Below, one piece after another: positions 30,962 through 37,520 of a stretch of DNA of 37,520 nt. The stretch is from CAYONZ01 sp964405465. Its GTDB lineage: Bacteria > Bdellovibrionota > Bdellovibrionia > Bdellovibrionales > JAMPXM01. How positions within the stretch are numbered: the stretch's first letter is position 1; every line of letters begins with the position of its first letter. Both the position numbers and the translations under genes were made by a program. The stretch spans positions 1 through 37,520 of the forward strand of contig CAYONZ010000032.1 in the NCBI GenBank assembly GCA_964405465.1. The letters are read 5' to 3'. The notes under the pieces were generated by a model. The model had not been told where the DNA came from. It searched no databases and saw nothing but the letters and a program-made list of their open reading frames with translations.

Positions 30962-32173
30962 ATGGAATCTGCAGCTAGAGTCACACCACAACAGCTCGAG
31001 CAAGAGCTTAACAATCGAATTGAAGAGCAGCGTCGTCAGGTCTTGTTGTCGACTGCCCGTGACTCAGCGCTCGTTCATGTATTTTTGGTCACGATCTATT
31101 TGCTTTCCATGAAATCCAGCCCGCACTTTCTATCCGTATCTTACTACTTTTGCGGTATGATCGTTCTAGTTATGGCATTGCGTTTAAGCCTGGCTCTTTA
31201 TGCTGGGGATGTGATGAAAATGCCAAAATGGGTTTTACCGACTCTTCATTTCTCAGTCTTTGCCTTGGGGGCTAGCTGGGGTGGGCTTGCCATAGCTTAC
31301 ATTAGTCAGTGGGGAATTGCAGACCCTAGTTCAATGATTTTGATTTCAATTGTTTCGGCAATCGTCGCGGGTGGATCCGTTTCATTTAGTATCGATCCGC
31401 GGGTGTTCATTTTGTTTGCGTCAGCCAGCCTGGGGCCATTGATTTTGTATGGGGCTTTTCATTTGGATCAAAATTTAGGGCCGGCTTTATTTTTGAGTGA
31501 ACTGATCTTCAGCATTTTTCTGGTTCGGCAGTCCTATATGTCGCAAAGGTTTAGAGTACAGCTTATCTATAACGAAGANNNNNNNNNNNNNNNNNNNNNN
31601 NNNNNNNNNNNNNNNNNNNNNNNNNNNNNNNNNNNNNNNNNNNNNNNNNNNNNNNNNNNNNNNNNNNNNNNNNNNNNNCGTAGTTTCGCCAGAGACGGTG
31701 AGGGAGATGCATTTCAAACGGTGTCCTTAAATACAGTTATTGATGACACACTTTCATTTTGTCGTTCTAGATTTGATGAGCGACAAATCCAGTTAAGGGT
31801 TATCGCTCCAAGAGAGGTTCAGGCCGAATGTCGGCCGGTGCAAATCGGCCAGGTCATATTGAATATATTGAATAATTCAATATCGGCGGTGCAGTCGTTA
31901 AGTGAAAAATGGGTTGAAATTGAAGTTGGCGAAAGGCCCGGCTTGGTACAGATCAAAATCACAGATTCTGGTTCGGGTATCCCTACAAATTTGCGAGAGA
32001 AAATTATGGAACCATTCTTTACAACCAAGGCTATCGGTGAAGGCACGGGCCTAGGCCTTAGTATAGCCCAAGGAATCATTAAAAATCATGGTGGGCGCCT
32101 CCTCGTGGATTCAGCCTGTCGCAATACACGTTTCGTCATTGAGTTTCCAAAGTCTCAACTTGTGATACGATAG
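30962..32173 (+). CDS. Membrane histidine kinase, interrupted by an assembly gap
   Basis: This sensor kinase has an N-terminal membrane part and a C-terminal ATPase domain. The start is ATG 30962 or GTG 30959; the frame is open back to 30836 but crosses the sodB terminator. About six hydrophobic segments form the sensor (for example FLVTIYLLSM, then SWGGLAIAYIS, then MILISIVSAIVAGGSVSF). After the gap the dimerisation tail (RSFARDGEGD) and the HATPase domain follow: N box NILNNSISA, G1 DSGSGI, F box EPFFTTK and G2 GTGLGLS. The phosphorylated His region is missing and presumably lies in the gap. No response regulator gene is adjacent. The reading frame across the gap cannot be trusted. Confidence 0.8.
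   Translation: MESAARVTPQQLEQELNNRIEEQRRQVLLSTARDSALVHVFLVTIYLLSMKSSPHFLSVSYYFCGMIVLVMALRLSLALYAGDVMKMPKWVLPTLHFSVFALGASWGGLAIAYISQWGIADPSSMILISIVSAIVAGGSVSFSIDPRVFILFASASLGPLILYGAFHLDQNLGPALFLSELIFSIFLVRQSYMSQRFRVQLIYNEXXXXXXXXXXXXXXXXXXXXXXXXXXXXXXXXXXRSFARDGEGDAFQTVSLNTVIDDTLSFCRSRFDERQIQLRVIAPREVQAECRPVQIGQVILNILNNSISAVQSLSEKWVEIEVGERPGLVQIKITDSGSGIPTNLREKIMEPFFTTKAIGEGTGLGLSIAQGIIKNHGGRLLVDSACRNTRFVIEFPKSQLVIR
31579..31678. other. Assembly gap of 100 N
   Basis: Exactly 100 undetermined bases, the usual placeholder for a gap of unknown size. It falls where the H-box of the kinase should be, so the true gap is probably longer than 100 bases. Confidence 0.98.
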
Positions 32174-32191
32174 CCGTAGCCGGAGAATAAT

Positions 32192-32986
32192 ATGACATTA
32201 CAAATGCTCTTAAGTGATATGTGGGTCGACTATTGTAAGATGAATCCCGATGCCGCAAAGATTTTTGCCTCGCTCGAAAAAGAGGGCGAAGAGGTTCTCA
32301 ATGATCACATTGCTTTGCGGACCTTTAATCACCCGAAGCTTGGGATAGCTTCACTCGAGCGTCAGTTTAAAGAGTTCGGATACATCGAGCGTGGAACCTA
32401 CGTTTTTGAAGAAAAAAAATTATTCGCTAAGCACTATGAACACAGTGACGAATCACTGCCTAAGATTTTCATTAGCGAATTGCTTTTGGAAAAAGTATCT
32501 CCGTTTGTTCGCGATTCCCTCAATTCAATTGCTGATCAAGTGACCCCATTGCAGCTAGCGAGCATTAAGTTTTCTATGATGGGACGCCCGTGGCAAATGA
32601 GCCACAGTCTGTATTCAAAACTTGCTCAAGAGAGTGAGTATGCTTCATGGGTGGCGGCCTGGGGATTTCGGCCTAATCATTTTACAGTGAATGTGAATCG
32701 CCTCAAAAAATATTCTGATTTACCTAAGCTGAATGCTTTCTTGCAAAAGCAGGGACATGTTCTTAATTCCTCGGGTGGACTGATAAAAGGGACTCCAGAG
32801 GATTTTCTCGAACAAAGCTCTACGATGGCGTCGAATGTGCCTGTCAGATTCAATGATGGAGTGTTTTCGATACCCGGTTGCTATTATGAGTTCGCACTTC
32901 GCTATAAAACAGCAAGTGGCAAACTCTATTCTGGCTTTGTAGCGAAATCAGCAGACAAAATATTTGAAAGCACCAATCGAAGATGA
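32192..32986 (+). CDS. DUF1338-family 2-oxoadipate dioxygenase/decarboxylase-like protein
   Basis: This is a 264-residue protein with GGAG before its ATG. DUF1338 proteins (YdcJ, HglS) are non-haem iron enzymes that convert 2-oxoadipate to 2-hydroxyglutarate in lysine breakdown. Family features are LNDHIALRTFNHP with a metal His, AAWGFRPNHFTVNVN with a second His, and the late PGCYYEFALRY with a metal Glu. At 264 residues it is the shorter variety; HglS has about 460. The actual substrate is therefore open. Its stop overlaps the start of the outer-membrane barrel gene by 4 bases. Confidence 0.85.
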   Translation: MTLQMLLSDMWVDYCKMNPDAAKIFASLEKEGEEVLNDHIALRTFNHPKLGIASLERQFKEFGYIERGTYVFEEKKLFAKHYEHSDESLPKIFISELLLEKVSPFVRDSLNSIADQVTPLQLASIKFSMMGRPWQMSHSLYSKLAQESEYASWVAAWGFRPNHFTVNVNRLKKYSDLPKLNAFLQKQGHVLNSSGGLIKGTPEDFLEQSSTMASNVPVRFNDGVFSIPGCYYEFALRYKTASGKLYSGFVAKSADKIFESTNRR

Positions 32987-33945
32987 AACACATCTGTAAC
33001 ACTAAACTTTGCTGGGCGGCAGTCGCGACATGGGTTGGTTTACTTCTGGTTGCGAACTCCAGCCTTTGTATGGAGACTGGAGAATCGGCTCTCGAGGTGC
33101 ATGGTGAAGTTATACAGATAGATCCAGTTCAAAAGCGCGCGGTTGTCAAAATCGAAGGAGATGTTCAAATTGAGGTTGGTAGCGATCTGATCGTTCATTT
33201 CTCAGAGAAACGCACATGTGTTGTCTTGGTTGACTCTGCTGCGCCACAGAGGGTTGTTGTGGATTACTCTCTGTGTCCGTTCAATTCAGATCTCAAATTA
33301 GGCAATCGGGTTGAATCGTCGAAGTTCGAAGATGAAGTCACTCGCCTTGCTCAATTTCAACAAACCAATAGGTGGAGATTTTCTGTTGCTGGTTATTTTA
33401 CTGGAGCAAATGAATTGCGTTTCGATTCAGTAACTCAGACGGGAGCTAGTCAGGGGGCTGGCACCGCAAGTATTCAAAGTGATGCAGCCATGGGTGTTAC
33501 TGTAGGGATTCAACGAATGCCCACAAAAAACTTTGGGCTGACTGCCAATATGGGCTACGAAACGCAGCGTAATTTCAACTCGAGTTTTGAGACGATTGAG
33601 GGCTATTCAACAAGTTCTATTTACGCGGTAAATAAGCCACTTTTCTCGTTGGGCACTCTCGACATTTTAGCAGGATATCGGTGGGATCGAGTCTACACCT
33701 TGGCTGGCTTGAATTATAGCGTTCCATTTTTCAAATCAAATTCTCTTGATTCTTCGAATGCGAAGCTCTCTGGAGGCTTGGGTGGTCAAATATTGTTCGG
33801 AGTGCAGATGCTGCCGAATTGGGCCATAGAGCTTGAGACCAAGCGCTATGTCTTAAAATATAGTTACGATGCCGGAGCCTCTCATGTCGAATATGGTCAA
33901 GGCCGTTTGGGTGGAGTCGCATTAAAAGTGAAGTGGTTGCATTAG
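32983..33945 (+). CDS. Outer-membrane beta-barrel-like protein
   Basis: This is a 320-residue exported protein. The signal peptide runs to about residue 28 (VGLLLVANSSLC). Residues 35-115 form a small beta domain with two or three cysteines (KRTCVVLV, YSLCPFN). From about 130 on, alternating polar and hydrophobic strands rich in Gly, Tyr and Phe (WRFSVAGYFTG, NFGLTANMGYETQ, DILAGYRWDRVYTLAGLNYS) and an end in aromatic-basic residues suggest an eight- to ten-strand barrel of the porin or OmpA-like type. I recognise no specific family. The ATGA overlap with the DUF1338 gene shows coupled translation. Confidence 0.75.
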   Translation: MKHICNTKLCWAAVATWVGLLLVANSSLCMETGESALEVHGEVIQIDPVQKRAVVKIEGDVQIEVGSDLIVHFSEKRTCVVLVDSAAPQRVVVDYSLCPFNSDLKLGNRVESSKFEDEVTRLAQFQQTNRWRFSVAGYFTGANELRFDSVTQTGASQGAGTASIQSDAAMGVTVGIQRMPTKNFGLTANMGYETQRNFNSSFETIEGYSTSSIYAVNKPLFSLGTLDILAGYRWDRVYTLAGLNYSVPFFKSNSLDSSNAKLSGGLGGQILFGVQMLPNWAIELETKRYVLKYSYDAGASHVEYGQGRLGGVALKVKWLH

Positions 33946-34011
33946 GCGGCGAACGTGCAAGCTCTTTGATTTCTGTTGCTGATTGCAGAGCAATGCTGCT
34001 ATCTAAAGTTC

Positions 34012-34713
34012 ATGAAAAAACTGATTCACGGTATTGTTGAGTTTCGCGAAAAAGTTCGTCCAGGGTACAAAGAGACCTTTGCGAAATTGGCGCTTGGTCA
34101 GGCTCCGGATGCACTTTTTGTGTGTTGTTCTGATAGTCGTGTGGCTCCAAATGTTTTTGCCTCAACCGATCCTGGAGATCTATTCGTTGTGCGGAATGTA
34201 GGGAATATAATTCCTCCGTGCGATGAATATGGAGTTTCAAAGAGTGATGAATCAGAAGCTGCAGCGATTGAGTTTGCACTTGAGACTCTTGATGTGGCGA
34301 ATATTATTGTTTGTGGTCACTCCGAATGTGGTGCGATGGTTGCAACTCTTCGTGGGCGAAGTCTGGTCCAAGCTCCAAATCTTCGAAGTTGGTTGCGTCA
34401 CAGTGATGTGGCTCTCCGTTTTTTGAATTCTCCTGCAGATGCTCCACAGTCACTGGCTATTAAATTTGAAGAGGCACAAGTCGCACACAACAGACTTTCA
34501 CAAATCAATGTGTTGACCCAGCTTGAAAATCTAAAATCTTATCCAGCGGTCAAAAAACGTCTTGAATCTGGCGATTTGGCTTTACATGCGTGGTGGTTTG
34601 ATATCGGAGAGGCTGAAGTGCTTGCATACTCACATGAAGACAAAAAATTTGTTCCAATTGTTGGATATGAACAGAAACTCGAAAAGTCTATCAAAACGAA
34701 AGTGAAAAAGTGA
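34012..34713 (+). CDS. Beta-class carbonic anhydrase
   Basis: This 233-residue cytoplasmic enzyme interconverts CO2 and bicarbonate. The start ATG 34012 (MKKLIHGIVEFR) fits the family; the ribosome site is weak. Zinc ligands are Cys39, His103 and Cys106, with the Asp41-Arg43 dyad in CCSDSR. Other family features are VVRNVGNIIPP and GHSECGAM. The last bases overlap the msrA start by 4 (GTGA). Confidence 0.94.
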   Translation: MKKLIHGIVEFREKVRPGYKETFAKLALGQAPDALFVCCSDSRVAPNVFASTDPGDLFVVRNVGNIIPPCDEYGVSKSDESEAAAIEFALETLDVANIIVCGHSECGAMVATLRGRSLVQAPNLRSWLRHSDVALRFLNSPADAPQSLAIKFEEAQVAHNRLSQINVLTQLENLKSYPAVKKRLESGDLALHAWWFDIGEAEVLAYSHEDKKFVPIVGYEQKLEKSIKTKVKK

Positions 34714-35360
34714 AAACGAAGAGCAATGTTCTACTTCAAATGGCCTCGGTTTTTTGTTTGGGTTATATGATGTTTCTCTCCATTAATGCTCAGTCCAGTG
34801 TTGCGATAAAAAACAAATCTGCAGCAAAGTCTGCGAAAAAAGAGGTTCCCATGGGGTCGTCTCATAAAGAGGTTCAAGCAGAAGTAGCGTATTTGGCTGG
34901 TGGTTGTTTTTGGGGAGTCCAAGACTTAATTCGAAAGATTCCTGGAGTCATTCACACTGAGGTGGGATACTCAGGAGGAGAAAGTGTTGATCCTACCTAT
35001 GATCTGGTAAAAACTGGCCGCTCTGGCCATGCTGAAGCTGTAAAAATCGAGTTTGATTCGAAGAAGGTCAGCTATCTTGTGATTCTCGACCACTTCTTTC
35101 GTCTTCATGATCCGACCACTTTGAATCAGCAAGGCAATGATATTGGCACACAATATAGGTCTGCGATTTTCTATGTCAGTGATGAGCAAAAGAAAATTGC
35201 CGAGGCGAAAAAACAAGAAGTCGAGAATTCAAAAAAATGGAAACGCCCTGTAGTGACGGCAATTGTTCCGTTTAAAAAATTCTTTAAAGCAGAAGACTAC
35301 CACCAGGACTATCTCGAGAAAAACCCTGGTGGATACACCTGTCACTATTATCGAGATTGA
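34710..35360 (+). CDS. msrA: Peptide methionine-S-sulfoxide reductase MsrA, exported form
   Basis: MsrA repairs oxidised methionine. The 216-residue protein starts with GTG 34710, overlapping the carbonic anhydrase stop. A signal-like N-terminus (about 9-28) precedes a spacer rich in Lys, Ser and Ala. The MsrA domain starts with YLAGGCFWGVQ, with catalytic Cys66, followed by GYSGG, the GHAEAV segment and YHQDYLEKNPGGYTC with a resolving Cys near the C-terminus. The protein is expected in the periplasm, where it could protect methionine-rich copper or cytochrome proteins. A weak terminator follows. Confidence 0.93.
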   Translation: MKTKSNVLLQMASVFCLGYMMFLSINAQSSVAIKNKSAAKSAKKEVPMGSSHKEVQAEVAYLAGGCFWGVQDLIRKIPGVIHTEVGYSGGESVDPTYDLVKTGRSGHAEAVKIEFDSKKVSYLVILDHFFRLHDPTTLNQQGNDIGTQYRSAIFYVSDEQKKIAEAKKQEVENSKKWKRPVVTAIVPFKKFFKAEDYHQDYLEKNPGGYTCHYYRD

Positions 35361-35361
35361 T

Positions 35362-35396
35362 AGACTGAAATCAGCAAAGCTTACGAAGTCTTTTTT
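35362..35396 (+). terminator. Weak terminator after msrA
   Basis: AGACT (35362-35366) can pair with AGTCT (35387-35391), with a T-run to 35396. The loop is long (20 bases). It lies between two convergent genes. Confidence 0.4.
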
Positions 35397-35934
35397 ACGC
35401 TAACTCTAGCATATAGCCGACAGCGCCGCGAATTTTACCCTTGGCATCCACGTTGGCCTTAATTTTTACGCTATAAAATTTTTGGTTTTTCAGGCATTGC
35501 GAGCGTTCACTGGATTCGGGCATTGTATTGCTTGAAGAGCCAAAGAGATCCGAAAATTTCCATTTTCCCAAAATGTCGGTCGAGGGCATGCCCAAATCAC
35601 TGATAAACGCCTGATTGGCATAGGCGATGGTGCCCTGGGCATCCAGTGCAAAAACACCCAGTGGGAGTGCTTCAAGAACGCGAGCTGGACAGCCTAAATC
35701 CATGCTTAAAAGCTCTTGAGTTCCGTTATCGTCAAGAAAATAGCAGGCTGGTACGTTGAGCGTTTCGGCAAGTTTAGAAACTGTCGAAAGTTTAAGATCG
35801 ACGGGATTTGTTTCCATTTTTTGTAGGTGGCGGTAGTCCACCTCTGATTGCCCTGCGAGTTGAACCTGGGTGAGCCCGCTTTGCCGGCGAAAAAATTTAA
35901 TTTTTGAAGACACTCGTTTCAAAAGATCTGACAT
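35395..35934 (-). CDS. XRE-type helix-turn-helix regulator with PAS domain
   Basis: This is a 179-residue cytoplasmic regulator. ATG 35934 with GAGGG upstream is preferred over an earlier ATG at 35979. An XRE helix-turn-helix occupies about 8-65 (IKFFRRQSGLTQVQLAGQSEVDYRHLQKME, read in parts, then LAETLNVPACYFL). A PAS domain follows (about 82-179): ALPLGVFALDAQGTIAYANQAF and SDLFGSS. PAS domains sense small molecules or redox state or mediate dimers; no haem or flavin ligand is evident. The gene is divergent from the Mpo1-like gene by 82 bases. The target is unknown. Confidence 0.87.
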   Translation of the reverse strand: MSDLLKRVSSKIKFFRRQSGLTQVQLAGQSEVDYRHLQKMETNPVDLKLSTVSKLAETLNVPACYFLDDNGTQELLSMDLGCPARVLEALPLGVFALDAQGTIAYANQAFISDLGMPSTDILGKWKFSDLFGSSSNTMPESSERSQCLKNQKFYSVKIKANVDAKGKIRGAVGYMLELA

Positions 35935-36016
35935 CACACCCTCACATGGCTTCGAAATGCACATTAATTCTGCGCGCAATTTTGTGGATTTTCAATCTCT
36001 ATGCTACTCTTTTTCT

Positions 36017-36499
36017 ATGTCAAAGATGGAACTAATGTTCAGTCAATATGAGCTATCTCATAAGCACCGGGTCAATCGGTTGATTCATTATGTTTGTGTA
36101 CCTGCCATTGTTTGGAGTTTGTTGGCAATTCTTTACTGGATTCCGGTTCCTCAGGTGTTCGGGCCGAGTTTTCACTGGTCAGATGTGCCATTGGTCTTCG
36201 GCTTGACCTACTATGTTGGCCTGAAGAACCTAAGGGTTTTGCTGTTGATGAGTGTGGTACTTCTGCTGATGATGTTGTCGATTGTGCGGTTGGGCCAATC
36301 ATTTTTGTGGATTGAGATTGGAGTGTTTGTCTTTTCGTGGGTTTTTCAATTTATTGGCCACAAGATCGAAGGAAAAAAGCCTTCATTTTTTGAAGATCTA
36401 TTCTTTTTGTTGATTGGGCCACTTTGGGTTCTTGAATCGTTTTTTCGTGCTCTGGGTGTAACCTTGATTCCCAAGCCCAAAGACCGCGATTTCAAATAG
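36017..36499 (+). CDS. Mpo1-like (DUF962) membrane protein
   Basis: This is a 160-residue integral membrane protein with about four to five helices. ATG 36017 (MSKMELMFSQY) fits the family start; ribosome site weak. Conserved features are SQYELSHKHRVNRLIHYVCVP near the N-terminus (several histidines) and FQFIGHKIEGKKPSFFEDLFF with a late His, as in yeast Mpo1, an iron-dependent dioxygenase of 2-hydroxy fatty acids used in phytosphingosine breakdown. The substrate in bacteria is unknown. With the ceramidase-like gene this could hint at sphingolipid turnover, but the two are 13 kb apart. The 3' end overlaps the RlmK gene end by 8 bases. Confidence 0.85.
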   Translation: MSKMELMFSQYELSHKHRVNRLIHYVCVPAIVWSLLAILYWIPVPQVFGPSFHWSDVPLVFGLTYYVGLKNLRVLLLMSVVLLLMMLSIVRLGQSFLWIEIGVFVFSWVFQFIGHKIEGKKPSFFEDLFFLLIGPLWVLESFFRALGVTLIPKPKDRDFK

Positions 36500-37430
36500 A
36501 ACTGCGATTTCGTATTTCAAATACTTTGTGGATTTTTTGATCCCGAAAGTCTTTAGGAATTGTATGGCTCGAGATATCTTGAATCTCGAATTGGCTCATC
36601 ATTTTTTCTGACAACTTGAAGCCGCGCTTATTGTTTGAAAAGAATAGAACACCACCGGGCTTCAAGAGCGACATGCAGGATTCAATTAAAAAATCTTGAT
36701 CTCGCTCGACTTCAAAATCATTGAACATTTTTTTAGAATTAGAAAATGTAGGTGGATCGCAGAAGATCATATCAAATGAGGCGAGGCCCTTTTCGCGTTC
36801 TAAGTAGGCCAGAGCATTTTCAACGATGAAGTCATGTTCACGAAGCGACAAATTATTGGCCTGAAAATTTTCTTTTGCCCAATCAATATAGGTTGAGGAC
36901 ATATCAACACTTGTGACGCGGCCACCGCCAAGAGCCGCAAAAACACTCACGCTTCCAGTGTAGCAAAAAAGGTTTAGCACCTTTTTTTGTGCAGCAAGTT
37001 TCATAATTTTTTCGCGCATAATTCGGTGATCTAAAAAAAGTCCGGTGTCGAGGTAATCATAAAGATTTACCTTAAATTTTGCTGGTCCCTCTTGAATGAA
37101 AAAAGTAAGCCCAGTCGAGCTGAGCTTGTCGTATTGACTCAGCCCTTTTTGGCGCTCGCGATTTTTCAAAACTATTTTCTCTGGAGTAATCTGCAATATT
37201 TCTTGAAGAGCATTGAGAAGCTGAGGCAGGTGGTCTTTCTTTTCTTCTTTGCTGTCGAGTTCTACGTTTGAGCGATTGTAGACGACAACATGATCTTTAT
37301 ATAAATCTACCAAAAACGGATAATCTGGGATGTCACGTTCATAGAGTCGAAACGCTTCAAGCTTGAGCCGAGTCGCCCAGGGCTTGAGATTCTTCAGATT
37401 TTTTGCGAGGCGATTGCGAATGACGTCCAA
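36492..37430 (-). CDS. rlmK: Stand-alone RlmK-type 23S rRNA methyltransferase
   Basis: This is a 312-residue SAM-dependent methyltransferase corresponding to the C-terminal half of E. coli RlmKL, which makes m7G2069 in 23S rRNA. A TTG at 37430 with AAAGGG six bases upstream is the start. The N-terminal RNA-binding part shows RNRLAKNLKNL and AFRLYERDIPDYP; then LKNRERQKG, the DYLDTGLFLDHR block, SAM motif I LNLFCYTGSVSV, VTSVDMS for the adenosine acid, and motif IV DPPTFSNSK. The RlmL half (THUMP domain) is absent and may be encoded elsewhere. Only 90 bases with no feature remain to the right. Confidence 0.9.
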   Translation of the reverse strand: MDVIRNRLAKNLKNLKPWATRLKLEAFRLYERDIPDYPFLVDLYKDHVVVYNRSNVELDSKEEKKDHLPQLLNALQEILQITPEKIVLKNRERQKGLSQYDKLSSTGLTFFIQEGPAKFKVNLYDYLDTGLFLDHRIMREKIMKLAAQKKVLNLFCYTGSVSVFAALGGGRVTSVDMSSTYIDWAKENFQANNLSLREHDFIVENALAYLEREKGLASFDMIFCDPPTFSNSKKMFNDFEVERDQDFLIESCMSLLKPGGVLFFSNNKRGFKLSEKMMSQFEIQDISSHTIPKDFRDQKIHKVFEIRNRSSI

Positions 37431-37520
37431 GACTGACCCTTTGGTTTGATTACAATACTTTTGAGTTAGGGCGTGTCCTCAATTGGCTAGACTACTACGC
37501 AAAAGCAATAGAAATGATTT

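Noticed and set aside
1..37520. CRISPR arrays, insertion sequences, integrases, toxin-antitoxin or phage defence genes
   Set aside because: No regularly spaced repeats, transposase or integrase motifs, or known defence proteins were seen in reading the window.

Overview
The window is a dense bacterial chromosome segment of about 37.5 kb with moderate GC content. It holds about 40 genes in short operons, many of which overlap by 1 to 4 bases. Gene content and style suggest a member of the Bdellovibrionota or a related former deltaproteobacterial lineage. The clues are a lipoprotein with the lipobox ending FQNC, many short secreted proteins of unknown role, a ceramidase-like membrane enzyme, and a stand-alone RlmK-type rRNA methyltransferase. 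This placement is inference. I see no tRNA, rRNA, CRISPR array, transposase or phage gene. A run of 100 N (31579-31678) is an assembly gap inside a histidine kinase gene.

Left part (1-8.6 kb). A divergent pair encodes a flavin-binding PNPOx-like protein (cut by the left edge) and an AhpD-like carboxymuconolactone decarboxylase. The pair shares a promoter region with two TATAC-N6-GTATA dyads, and a TetR regulator gene follows. Next come a P-type cation ATPase with a small membrane protein, a secreted HExxH metallopeptidase, the DNA repair methyltransferase Ogt, and a threonyl-tRNA synthetase reduced to its catalytic core and anticodon domain with no editing domain. An OmpR-type response regulator converges on the synthetase gene.

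Denitrification island (8.66-19.35 kb). A CRP/FNR-type regulator is divergent from an operon of DUF2249 protein, norC, norB, norQ, norD and a second CRP/FNR-type regulator. A hairpin with a T-run closes this operon. A second operon follows: nirK (three-domain, with a C-terminal cytochrome c), nirV, an SCO copper chaperone gene and nnrS. Together these reduce nitrite to NO and NO to N2O. NorC also carries an extra cytochrome c domain. The same box, TGAT-N4-GTCATAT, lies upstream of both operons and fits the almost identical recognition helices of the two regulators. No nitrate reductase or N2O reductase gene is in the window.

Middle part (19.4-28.5 kb). A DUF4287-SRPBCC protein gene is followed by a minus-strand series: a membrane-anchored Hsp20-like protein, a large SDR protein with an N-terminal Cys4 segment, a ceramidase-family membrane enzyme overlapping a DTW-domain tRNA modification enzyme, and a lipoprotein. 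A RecQ helicase lacking the winged-helix domain, a lipoprotein with three Cys/Trp/His repeats, and a DUF6929-like protein follow on the plus strand.

Right part (28.6-37.5 kb). This region holds a zinc alcohol dehydrogenase, a SUI1/YciH factor, an iron superoxide dismutase with a clear terminator, the gapped histidine kinase, a DUF1338 dioxygenase overlapping an outer-membrane barrel gene, and a beta-carbonic anhydrase overlapping a secreted MsrA. It ends with an XRE-PAS regulator, an Mpo1-like membrane protein and RlmK.
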